Below are positions 7,801 to 14,077 of a stretch of 20,446 nucleotides of DNA, piece by piece. The first letter of the stretch is position 1. The number at the start of each line of letters is the position of its first letter. The notes beneath the pieces were generated by a model. It ran no database searches. It was given only the letters and a program-made list of their open reading frames with translations, and was not told the DNA's origin. The stretch is from NCBI GenBank assembly GCA_027030605.1, contig JALVEV010000288.1, positions 1 to 20,446 on the forward strand, in the 5' to 3' direction. Position numbers and translations under genes: made by a program. The DNA comes from Campylobacteraceae bacterium (GTDB taxonomy: Bacteria > Campylobacterota > Campylobacteria > Campylobacterales > Sulfurovaceae).

Positions 7801-7921
7801 AGAAGGTGATGGAAGTGACAAACACTTTAGAGGAGAGTTAGATGACTTTAGAGTATATAACAGAGGTTTAAGCCCTCAAGAAATAGAAGTTATCTTCAAT
7901 CAAGGAGCAGTGGAAGGGTAA
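4811..7921 (+). CDS. Large secreted mosaic protein: duplicated unknown domain, Ig-like, BspA-type repeats, LamG
   Basis: The protein has 1036 residues with a signal peptide ending near FATIYED (residue 26). In order: two copies of an unrecognised domain (about 28-195 and 203-365), sharing GLGEDSIDGTWHTFTRDLEA; an Ig-like DUF5011/HYR-type domain (about 372-450, with GDTYTDAGATATDDVDGDIT); eight BspA/DUF285-type repeats of the form WxVSNVxNMxxMF (about 515-722); a second Ig-like domain (about 738-818); and a LamG/concanavalin-A-like domain (about 825-1034, with LIAYYKFEGNANDSSGNGHD). The Ig, BspA and LamG modules are usual in adhesins and surface carbohydrate-binding proteins, so an attachment or glycan-binding role is likely. 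No membrane anchor, LPXTG or catalytic motif is visible. The two unknown-domain copies are about 93% identical in DNA over 105 bp, suggesting recent duplication or conversion. The ribosome-binding site is AAGGGA. Confidence 0.85.
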   Translation: MNILNKHKKAVLLLVGIIVSTLPTFATIYEDAEDLKTTGWEDTTHNLNTTIANIYDSQKESRVIELRGNGKNTMFGLGATESVNSNSWNNSTEKQLKWSMNYSESFSIYIPISTEKGKRFLVYTNQGTDKKGKIRGGKVRYGLGEDSIDGTWHTFTRDLEADWNAFEPDNPYIKVHGFFIRGSGRVDDISLSQKAIEPTTENNSTDWVVYGDTTDAIIETVEDIERGSSVIKLTAHGENTGFRLGNRAGRASYVGAWHNQTEKILQWSMKYDEPFTIYIPITTEHGNRFLTYTNQSEDKKGKVRGGKVSYGLGEDSIDGTWHTFTRDLEADWNAFMPNDPFVAVNGFFIKGSGYVADVMTLNSSNPPIDSVKPIISLLGNANITLTVGDTYTDAGATATDDVDGDITADINITSNVNTSVAGIYHVHYNVKDSSGNMANEVIREVKVEAVTTCDLSTAITRSQLRSMIENREDISGVNTCAITDMSYLFSPYPTYYEDFGEITYDDNGYFNLNGWDVSNVTNMEGMFKGVRIPDGTEGIISIDKWNVSNVRNMRDMFKNMNAGASDLSDWNVSNVTNMSGMFQNYIDDQHSGGTMTSSFAKWDVSNVTDMSFMFYGMYQPIGLEDWNVSNVRDMSYMFYNARYFNDAIGNWDVSNVTNMEYMFAGEGAFSREYNTDMHFNQPIGNWNVSNVKNMERMFWYSTAFNQDISGWNISNVTNYEEFKEGAPLDDAHNPFIVSSRKPVIKLLGDALVFLKIGDTYTDAGATAMDDVDGNITANIQVTGLPIDTSIEGNYTITYEVSDSEGNNANIITRIIKVTNNIINLNDGLIAYYKFEGNANDSSGNGHDGIEYGGVSYTNGVIGQALKLDGSSRINLASFSDTNVARGLTYSYWFKKYTARPEAVFSQYTWYNNGHVFYHAISNTNIYATSFLNLQGTSSNGLTALYSEDFQWHHVVVNSTSNKLQLWLDGALVKEVPKVEDPYITNSSIQTYIGDTGLEGDGSDKHFRGELDDFRVYNRGLSPQEIEVIFNQGAVEG
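5204..5815 (+). repeat. Internal direct repeat, period 507 bp (two domain copies)
   Basis: Bases 5204-5308 and 5711-5815 align without gaps at an offset of 507 bp (169 codons), with about seven mismatches in 105 bp by eye. The flanking parts of the two domain copies are clearly less similar. The conserved part codes for the GLGEDSIDGTWHTFTRDLEA block. Confidence 0.85.
6353..6975 (+). repeat. Eight coding repeats of BspA/DUF285 type
   Basis: The protein pattern W-(D/N)-(V/I)-S-N-V-x-(N/D)-(M/Y) occurs eight times, spaced by about 22-35 residues, and is preceded by a related CAITDMSYLF segment. At the DNA level the repeats share TGGAATGTTTCTAATGT-like cores but vary freely between, as expected for a protein-level repeat. 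Confidence 0.85.
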
Positions 7922-7933
7922 TCCCTTCGACTG
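7908..7933. terminator. Hairpin between convergent secreted-protein gene and prfA
   Basis: GAAGGG (7913-7918) pairs with CCCTTC (7923-7928) around the loop TAAT. Outer CAGT/ACTG arms (7908-7911 and 7930-7933) extend the stem across one G-G mismatch. The stop codon of the upstream gene lies in the loop. Because the neighbouring genes converge, it may act for both strands, but no strong U-tract follows on either. Confidence 0.5.
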
Positions 7934-7957
7934 TTCTAATAAAAATAAGAGAGTCTA

Positions 7958-9025
7958 CTATAGCCCTGCCTCTTTAATAGCCTCTGCCTGTGCATGATGA
8001 TTCAATGGGTCAAGTACTAACTTCAAGTTACCATCATTCATAATTCTATCTAGTGAATAGAGTGTCAAATCAATTCTATGGTCAGTTAGACGGTTTTGTG
8101 GGTAGTTGTAGGTTCTAATCTTTTCAGAACGAGCTCCTGTTCCTACCTGTAGTTTTCTTTGACTCGACGTTGCGTCGAGCTGTTTTTGAAGTTCATGTTC
8201 ATAGACTCTTGCTTTTAGAACTTTCATCGCTTTATCACGGTTTTTATGTTGTGACTTCTCATCTTGAATGGCAGCGACAATCCCTGTAGGAATGTGTGTT
8301 AACCGAACAGCTGAATCGGTAGTGTTGACTGACTGTCCTCCACAACCACTTGAACGATAGACATCCATCTTAATCTCATTTGGTTTGATGTCAACTTCAA
8401 CATCATCTACCTCAGGAATGACAGCCACAGTAATAGCAGAGGTATGTACACGCCCTTGTGTCTCCGTATCTGGTACACGCTGAACACGGTGGATTCCTGC
8501 TTCAAATTTAAGTTGAGAGTAGACACCCTCACCACTAATTTGAGCAATCATCTCTTTGTACCCACCAGCTGTTCCATCTGAAGAGGAGATAATCTCAACC
8601 TTCCACCCCATCTGCTCTGCGTAACGAAGATACATCTTAAAGACATCTGCAACAAAGAGTGCTGCCTCATCTCCCCCTGCCCCTGCTCTAAGCTCTAAAA
8701 TAATGTTTTTGTCATCATTAGGATCAGTTGGAATCATAAGAACTTTAATCTCCTCTTCAAGCTTAGGAAGTAAAGGTTCTAGCTCAGAAAGCTCCTCTTT
8801 TGCCAAATCACCCAATTCAGCATCACCAAGAAGCTCTTTGTTCTCCTCTATCGCCTCTGCTGTTTCAATATATTGATTTGCCTTTTCAACCAACTTACTT
8901 AACTTTGCTTGTTCTTTTCCTAGCTCTGTCATCTTTTTGACATCAGAGGCAATATCTGGAGAGCTTAGTAAGGTATTGATTTCATCATAACGGTCTATAA
9001 ATGGTTGGAGTTTTTCTTTAAACAT
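7958..9025 (-). CDS. prfA: Peptide chain release factor 1
   Basis: RF1 recognises UAA and UAG stop codons and triggers peptidyl-tRNA hydrolysis on the ribosome. The 355 residues match the usual length. Seen: the N-terminal helical domain; the conserved ELRAGAGGDEAALF; the codon-recognition region RVQRVPDTETQGR, whose PxT form (PDT) is typical of RF1 rather than the SPF of RF2; and the catalytic GGQ at residues 229-231 in SSGCGGQSVNTTDSAVRLTH. The gene follows rpsT by 80 bp on the same strand, an arrangement known in Helicobacter and Campylobacter. The gap holds a perfect 8-bp hairpin. Confidence in identity is very high. Confidence 0.97.
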   Translation of the reverse strand: MFKEKLQPFIDRYDEINTLLSSPDIASDVKKMTELGKEQAKLSKLVEKANQYIETAEAIEENKELLGDAELGDLAKEELSELEPLLPKLEEEIKVLMIPTDPNDDKNIILELRAGAGGDEAALFVADVFKMYLRYAEQMGWKVEIISSSDGTAGGYKEMIAQISGEGVYSQLKFEAGIHRVQRVPDTETQGRVHTSAITVAVIPEVDDVEVDIKPNEIKMDVYRSSGCGGQSVNTTDSAVRLTHIPTGIVAAIQDEKSQHKNRDKAMKVLKARVYEHELQKQLDATSSQRKLQVGTGARSEKIRTYNYPQNRLTDHRIDLTLYSLDRIMNDGNLKLVLDPLNHHAQAEAIKEAGL

Positions 9026-9061
9026 AAGAGAACCTAGTTTGTGGATTTTGTAAAGATGTTT

Positions 9062-9082
9062 GGGTAATCAAAAAGATTACCC
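9062..9082 (-). terminator. Perfect hairpin between rpsT and prfA
   Basis: GGGTAATC (9062-9069) and GATTACCC (9075-9082) form a perfect 8-bp stem around a 5-base loop. The loop is UUUUU in the rpsT-prfA transcript. No U-tract follows on the minus strand, so full termination is unlikely. It may act as a partial attenuator or a processing and stability element separating abundant rpsT from low-level prfA. Confidence 0.55.
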
Positions 9083-9105
9083 GAATATAAAAGAAGAGGT
9101 GCTAA

Positions 9106-9372
9106 CTATGCAGCGATTTTATTAACCATATGGTTAAGTCTACTTACTTTTCTTGCAGCTGTAGATTTCTTAAGGAAACCTTTACTTACCATTTTATGAA
9201 TTTGTCTGTTAGCCACTTTAAATGCCTCTTCTGCCGCTGCTTTATCATTTGCTTCTGCTGCAACTACTACTGCTTTAACAATATTTTTAAATCGTGTTCT
9301 GTAGTATCTATTTCTCTCTGTTCTTTTTGCTGTCTGTCTGATTCTTTTAATCGTTGACTGATGATGTGCCAT
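9106..9372 (-). CDS. rpsT: 30S ribosomal protein S20
   Basis: S20 binds 16S rRNA in the body of the small subunit and helps its assembly. The 88-residue, Lys/Arg/Ala-rich sequence is of normal length. It starts MAHHQSTIKRIRQTAKRTER, close to the usual N-terminus with its KR-rich rRNA-binding segment, and ends in the typical helix KKSTAARKVSRLNHMVNKIA. An AAAGGA ribosome-binding site precedes the ATG at 9372. It lies upstream of prfA on the same strand and probably shares its transcript. Nothing is odd about the gene itself. Confidence 0.97.
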   Translation of the reverse strand: MAHHQSTIKRIRQTAKRTERNRYYRTRFKNIVKAVVVAAEANDKAAAEEAFKVANRQIHKMVSKGFLKKSTAARKVSRLNHMVNKIAA

Positions 9373-9496
9373 ATAATAAGTCCTTTGTTTGGTACGTTTT
9401 AGATGTTAGCTCTTTTGTAGAAGAGTCTATAATTTGGCGAATTTTATCTAAAAAACTCTTTGAACTCCTTTATAGTGATTTTAAATTTGGGATATA

Positions 9497-10498
9497 TTAG
9501 TTTTTTTCTGTTTTAAGTAATTCTTTTAATTTCTGCTCTCTTAACTCAAGCTCTTTCTCCCAAAGCTTCATCTGATACTCCTTTTCATCAAGCTCTCTCT
9601 CTTTTGTAGAGATTTCATCCTCTTGCTCTTCACTTTTATTCTCTTGCTGTCTCTTTTCACCATCTCCAACAATAACAACTCTTCTATCTAAAGAGACATC
9701 CCCTTTAGAGTCTCTTGCCATATACATCACCATGTAAACTCCCTCCTCATTACTATTAATATCATCCAATGAGTTTACCTCAACCTTACCATCTTCTTTA
9801 TCATATGCCAAGACACCTGCTTCAACATAAGTTTCACCTAAAGCCAAATATTTAGGATTATCACCCTCTATTTTTATAATTGGTAAATGGTTTTTTTTTG
9901 AAGTTACTTTTTTAGAGTGAAGAAGAGGCTTAGATTTTTTTTTACTCTGTTTCTTCTTTATTTTTTTTATTTCTGTCTTAAGATTATCAAGACTTCCATC
10001 CCCTTTAATAACAAAAGTTTCAATTGATAAGAGCTGTTTCCGATTATCAAAATAGTTTAAATCCTCTTGTAAATTTCGATTAATCGTATGCCACTCTCCA
10101 TCCACAATACTCTCTCCTAAACCTATTTGATGGTAACTATTGTGATTTCCAGCAGTATATATAAGGTAACTTTCGCCTTGAGTTGTTTGAAGAATCAAAA
10201 TAATTACAACATCTTTTTTATATTTCATCTCCCAAGAGAGCCAATAGGCATACTTCTCTCTTTTTGATTTATTTTTTTTCATAGCATTAAACTTGTATAT
10301 ACTCTTAACACCTTCACCCTCAAAGTGTATCACTCTACTTTTTTTAGCTCTATCATAGTAGTTTTCAATATGTGCCTCTGTAGGAGAAAAAACAATCTCC
10401 CAACGTGAAGTTTTTTTATCTTCAGCATCTTCTTGAACAATCGCACTAAGAGGTAAAAGAAAAAAAGAAAATAGACAGATAGTTTTTAAAATAGACAT
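9497..10498 (-). CDS. Exported protein with the unknown 'EDAED/GLG/DGxWHT' domain, Ig-like domain and coiled-coil tail
   Basis: I set the start at the ATG at 10498 (333 residues), not the in-frame TTG at 10501, because AGGAG lies five bases before the ATG. A signal peptide (hydrophobic FSFFLLPLSA) precedes a domain (about 20-180) clearly related to the two domains of the 4811-7921 protein. Shared marks are the QEDAEDKKTSRWE start, SRVIHFEGEG, GLGESIVDGEWHTINRNL and FVIKGDGSLDN. A basic Lys-rich linker follows, then an Ig-like DUF5011/HYR-type domain (about 208-277, GETYVEAGVLAYDKEDGKV), then a Glu/Lys-rich coiled coil (about 285-330). It is probably periplasmic or surface-exposed, perhaps glycan-binding, but the function is unknown. 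The Shine-Dalgarno sequence lies in a hairpin. Confidence 0.8.
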   Translation of the reverse strand: MSILKTICLFSFFLLPLSAIVQEDAEDKKTSRWEIVFSPTEAHIENYYDRAKKSRVIHFEGEGVKSIYKFNAMKKNKSKREKYAYWLSWEMKYKKDVVIILILQTTQGESYLIYTAGNHNSYHQIGLGESIVDGEWHTINRNLQEDLNYFDNRKQLLSIETFVIKGDGSLDNLKTEIKKIKKKQSKKKSKPLLHSKKVTSKKNHLPIIKIEGDNPKYLALGETYVEAGVLAYDKEDGKVEVNSLDDINSNEEGVYMVMYMARDSKGDVSLDRRVVIVGDGEKRQQENKSEEQEDEISTKERELDEKEYQMKLWEKELELREQKLKELLKTEKN

Positions 10499-10504
10499 CA
10501 AAAC

Positions 10505-10531
10505 TCCTCTTATTTAAAGATAATAAGAGGA
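10505..10531 (-). promoter_or_regulatory. Perfect 9-bp hairpin enclosing the Shine-Dalgarno of the 9497-10498 gene
   Basis: Plus-strand TCCTCTTAT (10505-10513) is the exact inverse of ATAAGAGGA (10523-10531), with a 9-base AT-rich loop. In the minus-strand mRNA the 3' arm holds most of AGAGGAG, the ribosome-binding site, and the 5' arm is a pyrimidine-rich anti-Shine-Dalgarno. GUUUU follows the stem, so it could also act as a weak terminator for chaA. It lies 46 bp past the chaA stop codon and just before the ATG at 10498. Confidence 0.6.
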
Positions 10532-10576
10532 TTATAACATAAAATATTATTATTTATTAAAAAATGTTTTTAATTA

Positions 10577-11647
10577 TTAAAAAAACAGGACAAAAGAGAA
10601 GACAATAAATAGAATAAAGTGTAAAAAGCCTTCAAGCATATTAGTCTCACCATCATTAAAGTTCACAATACTAACAAGTAGTGTCAACCCTAAAAGCGTT
10701 CCTTGCATAGGTGTAATAGCTAGATTTAACTCTAACCCTGCTAGATATGAGATAACAATAACGGATGGAACCGTTAATAGAATAGTAGCTAAAGAGGCAC
10801 CTAGTGCTATGTTAATGACCGTTTGCATGTTATTTCGAAGTGCTGAACGCATAGCCACAATAAGCTCTGGAGAGGCAGAGATAAGGGCAACACCTACTGC
10901 ACCTAAGGCTAGAGGTAGACCTAAATACTCCAAGTTATGCTCCATAAACAGAGCTAAAATCTCAGACATAAACCCAATAAGTGTAATATAGACAACAAGT
11001 AGTATAGCATGATACCAACCATTTATACCCTCATGGTGATGAGACTCATCCTTGCAACTCTCTTCACCTTTATACTCAAAGAAGTATTTATGGTTTTTTA
11101 ATTGAACTTTAGTAAAAACAATATAGAGTAAGACAAATACACCAACAATAAACCACATATAAGAACCTATATGCTCTGTATCAATAAGATTTGGAAGCAC
11201 CATAGAGAGTCCAATAGCAACCAATAGCATAGAGAGATAGGAGTTTGAAGAGTCAACATTATAAGGTTGTTCTCCAAACTTAATTCCACCAATTATTGCT
11301 GCGAAACCAAGTAATCCATTGATATCTAGCATAATTGCCGAGTAGATAGTATCACGAGCAAGAACAGGATTATGTGCATGAAGCATCATAATAGCAATAA
11401 TCATAACCTCCACAGTAACAGCAGACATAGTTAATATAAGTGTACCATAGGGTTCACCAAACTTCTCTGCTAACATCTCTGCATGGTGAGCAACAGCTAA
11501 AGAGGCATAGACAATTACCACAAATAAAACAATAAAACCGAAAATATTTCCCATTGGGGTTTGACTAAACGAATGTTCATAAACACTAAAAATAGCCAAA
11601 GTAATAAGAGAGATAAAGAGTGGATACTCCTTAAAAAAATCCTTCAT
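10577..11647 (-). CDS. chaA: ChaA-like Ca2+(Na+)/H+ antiporter of the CaCA superfamily
   Basis: This 356-residue, about eleven-helix inner-membrane protein exchanges cytosolic cations (Ca2+, Na+ or K+ in characterised ChaA proteins) for protons. The two homologous halves of the superfamily are visible: LTMSAVTVEVMIIAI near residue 75 and LISASPELIVAM near residue 255, each with the conserved acidic residue in an alpha-repeat-like segment. GEPYGTLIL and ARDTIYSAIM match ChaA closely. A central cytoplasmic loop rich in charge and His (about residues 195-210, SCKDESHHHEG) may sense or bind metal. Length fits E. coli ChaA (366). The ribosome-binding site is AAGGAG. A Sel1-repeat gene lies 41 bp upstream on the same strand. 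The exact cation is not determined. Confidence 0.88.
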   Translation of the reverse strand: MKDFFKEYPLFISLITLAIFSVYEHSFSQTPMGNIFGFIVLFVVIVYASLAVAHHAEMLAEKFGEPYGTLILTMSAVTVEVMIIAIMMLHAHNPVLARDTIYSAIMLDINGLLGFAAIIGGIKFGEQPYNVDSSNSYLSMLLVAIGLSMVLPNLIDTEHIGSYMWFIVGVFVLLYIVFTKVQLKNHKYFFEYKGEESCKDESHHHEGINGWYHAILLVVYITLIGFMSEILALFMEHNLEYLGLPLALGAVGVALISASPELIVAMRSALRNNMQTVINIALGASLATILLTVPSVIVISYLAGLELNLAITPMQGTLLGLTLLVSIVNFNDGETNMLEGFLHFILFIVFSFVLFF

Positions 11648-11688
11648 AGTAACTCCTTAAAATAAACTATGATAGGATACCAAAACTC

Positions 11689-12105
11689 TTATCTGTATTG
11701 TCTAAAATTCAAACTAAATCTTAATGGAGTACCTCTAAAATAGTGAGGCTTTTTTGCTGCATAGAAGCGATATAGAATCTCCTGTGCTTGAGGGTGACCT
11801 CTCTTTGCTGCTCGTGTAAGCCAAAGCCGTGCTAACTCAGCATTTTGACGTACCCCCTGACCATAATGGAAGAGTAATCCAAACTCATATTGTGAGAGGC
11901 TATGTCCTTTAAGTGCAGCTTTATGCAACCACTTAAATGCTTTATGTAGATTTTTAGGTGTCTGTTGTGCATACTTATAACGTATACCCAAATCATACTG
12001 TGCATAAACATTACCATAGTGTGCTTCTCTTTCTACCTGTTGCATTGTTGTTGCAGAGAGATATGCACTCATAACTATTAAAAATAAGAATATTAGCTTT
12101 TTCAT
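11689..12105 (-). CDS. Small exported Sel1-repeat protein
   Basis: The 138 residues start with a signal peptide (MKKLIFLFLIVMSAYLSA, cleavage near 18) and continue with two full Sel1-type (TPR-like) repeats and one partial. Seen: AQYDLGIRYKY...AFKWLHKAALKGH and SQYEFGLLFHYGQGV...ARLWLTRAAKRGH, then PQAQEILYRFYAAK. Such repeats form helical protein-binding scaffolds, common in periplasmic proteins of Campylobacterota, where some are beta-lactamase-like or cysteine-rich. This one has no Cys in the mature part. The tail after residue 115 is basic. The ribosome-binding site is weak (AAGGTTTAAT too far from the ATG). It is likely cotranscribed with chaA downstream. Its partner is unknown. Confidence 0.82.
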   Translation of the reverse strand: MKKLIFLFLIVMSAYLSATTMQQVEREAHYGNVYAQYDLGIRYKYAQQTPKNLHKAFKWLHKAALKGHSLSQYEFGLLFHYGQGVRQNAELARLWLTRAAKRGHPQAQEILYRFYAAKKPHYFRGTPLRFSLNFRQYR

Positions 12106-12242
12106 AATTATTAATTAAACCTTAAATAAAAATTTTAATTATTATATTACAAATATATTTAAACATAGAAGTAAAGTATGAAATCAAGCCAACTAAAGTT
12201 ATAAAGAATAGAAAAAATAGATATATTTTAGTTCTCTAAAAG

Positions 12243-12878
12243 TTATTTTTTATTTAAAATATCTTCATAAAAATGATAACAACTCAGATATATCTCATCA
12301 TCTTCCATTTTAATTCGTTCATCATTTTTCATAAATGCTTTTCTTAATCGTTTAACCACTTTTAATTTTCGCTTCTCTTTAGTTATTTTACAACGCACAA
12401 AGAACTCATCTAAAGTAATCCAACAATCCTCATCCTCCTCAAAACTCTCTTTAAGAGAGATAGCTTCAATAGGGGCTGACTGATTCTCTAACTCTCTCTT
12501 TTTATCAATCACCATATAGTCAACCTGTTTTACATAGAGATTACGCATCTCGGTAAAGACCTGCTTGAGTAACTCAATCTCACCACGTAGTGTAGTGTTT
12601 ATCTCTGTATTAGTATGTTTTAAATCAGAGATACTCTCTTTTAACGTAGCTATTGTCTCCTCTTTTGATTTTAATAACTCTTTTACATCTACCAAATGAG
12701 AAGCGACTCTCTCTTCTTCTACATTTTTTTTATCTGCTGTATCTTCATCTACTACAATATAGATTTTACCATCGACTGTTTTAGACTCCAATGTACCCTT
12801 TTTTATCTTTGCATAAACAGCCTGACGAGAGATTCCTTGTGATGCAGCATACTCAATAGGTTTTACCAATTTGCTCAT
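12243..12878 (-). CDS. Helix-turn-helix protein with coiled coil and C-terminal basic domain, possibly DUF3972-like
   Basis: In this 211-residue protein, residues about 4-45 (IEYAASQGISRQAVYAKIKK then GKIYIVVDED) form a helix-turn-helix followed by a short strand hairpin, like the DNA-binding start of MerR-type or excisionase-like proteins. Residues about 60-125 are a predicted coiled coil (KSKEETIATLKESISDLK). The C-terminal part (about 148-211) begins CWITLDEFFVRCKI and contains a basic patch (KEKRKLKVVKRLRKAF). I think it may belong to the epsilonproteobacterial DUF3972 group, but I am not certain. It stands alone between AT-rich gaps, so it could be a regulator or a nucleoid-type protein. 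No metal or effector motif is visible. Confidence 0.7.
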   Translation of the reverse strand: MSKLVKPIEYAASQGISRQAVYAKIKKGTLESKTVDGKIYIVVDEDTADKKNVEEERVASHLVDVKELLKSKEETIATLKESISDLKHTNTEINTTLRGEIELLKQVFTEMRNLYVKQVDYMVIDKKRELENQSAPIEAISLKESFEEDEDCWITLDEFFVRCKITKEKRKLKVVKRLRKAFMKNDERIKMEDDEIYLSCYHFYEDILNKK

Positions 12879-13040
12879 CTATATACCTTTTTTCCCATAA
12901 TTATTAACAATAATAGCATAATATTATTACTTTGTAAATGATTAATAGAAAAGAACAATAAATTTAATAGAGAGATTTTTAAAATTTTTTATTTTGATAA
13001 AAGTTTAGATTTTGTATAGATTTGTTTGAATAGGGATTTT

Positions 13041-13118
13041 TGAAGAGAGGGAGTATACATAAAGTATGTGACCGAACGGAGGAAACCCCATTCGGACAAA
13101 GATATGCGAAAGCTAGAC
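13041..13118 (-). terminator. GC-rich structured element after porB (hairpin; terminator or dispersed repeat)
   Basis: On the minus strand CCGAATGGGG/CTCCGTTCGG (13072-13095) makes a 10-bp stem closed by UUUC, with two G-U pairs. On the plus strand the same bases would give two mismatches with a GAAA loop, so the minus-strand RNA folds better. A second small hairpin, ACATA/TATGT (13057-13069), follows. It begins about 25 bases after the porB stop codon, so it may end the por transcript, although no U-tract follows. The high local GC is unlike its surroundings. Confidence 0.5.
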
Positions 13119-13120
13119 TT

Positions 13121-14074
13121 TTATATTCTTGCTTCTTCTCTTCGTTGTAACATCTCCCAAGTCTTATCAACATCTGCTTGAACTTGGTCAATGATATGTC
13201 TGTACTCTGGTTTAAACAAGTGTTTATAACGCCCTTGTGCAGCCATATACTCCTCGACAGGAATTGGATTTTTAGGTCTATAGAGAATATTTAACTCATG
13301 ACCATTAACAATCTCATATATAGGGAACATCAATGAGTCTGTTGCTAAATCTGCAAGACCTACTGTATCTTTTGGGTCAAATTTCCACTCTGTACAACAA
13401 GGAGAAACAGTATTGATAAAACAAGGTCCCTCAGTCTCTAATGCTTTTTGGAAACCTTTAGCCATTGACTTCCATTTGTTTGGAGCCAACTGTGCCACAT
13501 AAGGAGAACCATGAGCAGCCATAATTGCAACAATATCTTTCTTCTTCTCTTTTTTACCATAAGAGTGTGTTCCTGCAACTGATGTTGAAGTAGTAGCACC
13601 TACTGGAGTAGCAGAAGAACGTTGTCCACCTGTATTGGCATAGTTTTCATTGTCGAGACAAATATAGGTAAAGTCATGTTGTCTCTCCATTGCACCAGAA
13701 AGCCATTGGAAACCAATATCAAAAGTTGAACCATCTCCACCAAATGCTACAAATTTAACAGGAGCATCATTATCTTTTAGGTTACCTTTTTTCTTTCTTA
13801 CTTTGTGCATTACTTGTGCCGCTGTAACGGCTGTTGCTGCGTTTTCAAACCCAATGTGAATCCAAGAGGTATCCCATGATGTAAATGGATAAACAGCTGT
13901 TGAAACCTCTAAACAACCTGTATTTGAAGCGATAACTAAGTTATCATCAGTACAGTTCATTAGCTCTCTAACAATCATAGAGTGAGCACATCCTGGACAG
14001 AGAGTGTGTGCACCCTCAAATCTATCGTTATTTGTTGAGAACTCTTTTAAGTTCTTTATTGATGTAATTGCCAT
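13121..14074 (-). CDS. porB: Pyruvate:ferredoxin oxidoreductase beta subunit
   Basis: The beta subunit binds thiamine pyrophosphate and a [4Fe-4S] cluster and catalyses pyruvate decarboxylation to acetyl-CoA with transfer of electrons to ferredoxin or flavodoxin. The 317 residues match PorB of Helicobacter-type enzymes. Seen: the N-terminal cluster ligands in LCPGCAHSM, NTGCLEVSTAVYPF, the TPP-binding GGDGSTFDIG (about residues 105-114) with downstream DNENYANTGGQRS, and a Cys pair in SPCCTEWKFD. It is the last gene of porCDAB, with its start four bases from the porA stop codon and a GGGG ribosome-binding site. In an anaerobe or microaerobe this complex may run oxidatively, or reductively for CO2 fixation. 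Direction is not shown. Confidence 0.95.
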   Translation of the reverse strand: MAITSIKNLKEFSTNNDRFEGAHTLCPGCAHSMIVRELMNCTDDNLVIASNTGCLEVSTAVYPFTSWDTSWIHIGFENAATAVTAAQVMHKVRKKKGNLKDNDAPVKFVAFGGDGSTFDIGFQWLSGAMERQHDFTYICLDNENYANTGGQRSSATPVGATTSTSVAGTHSYGKKEKKKDIVAIMAAHGSPYVAQLAPNKWKSMAKGFQKALETEGPCFINTVSPCCTEWKFDPKDTVGLADLATDSLMFPIYEIVNGHELNILYRPKNPIPVEEYMAAQGRYKHLFKPEYRHIIDQVQADVDKTWEMLQRREEARI

Positions 14075-14077
14075 ATT

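Noticed and set aside
9130..9357. Cys/Phe-rich open frame opposite rpsT
   Set aside because: It lies wholly antisense to a certain ribosomal protein gene. Its odd composition is the complement of a Lys/Ala-rich protein.
10499..10501. TTG start for the exported protein
   Set aside because: AGGAG is five bases before the ATG at 10498, while the TTG is too close to it. The same reasoning rejects TTG at 17140 for the HAD gene.
12979..13191. Open frame on the minus strand overlapping the porB 3' end and the GC-rich hairpin
   Set aside because: It runs antiphase through porB and the structured element, has no ribosome-binding site, and its sequence is unlike any protein family. The hairpin explains the conservation-like composition better.
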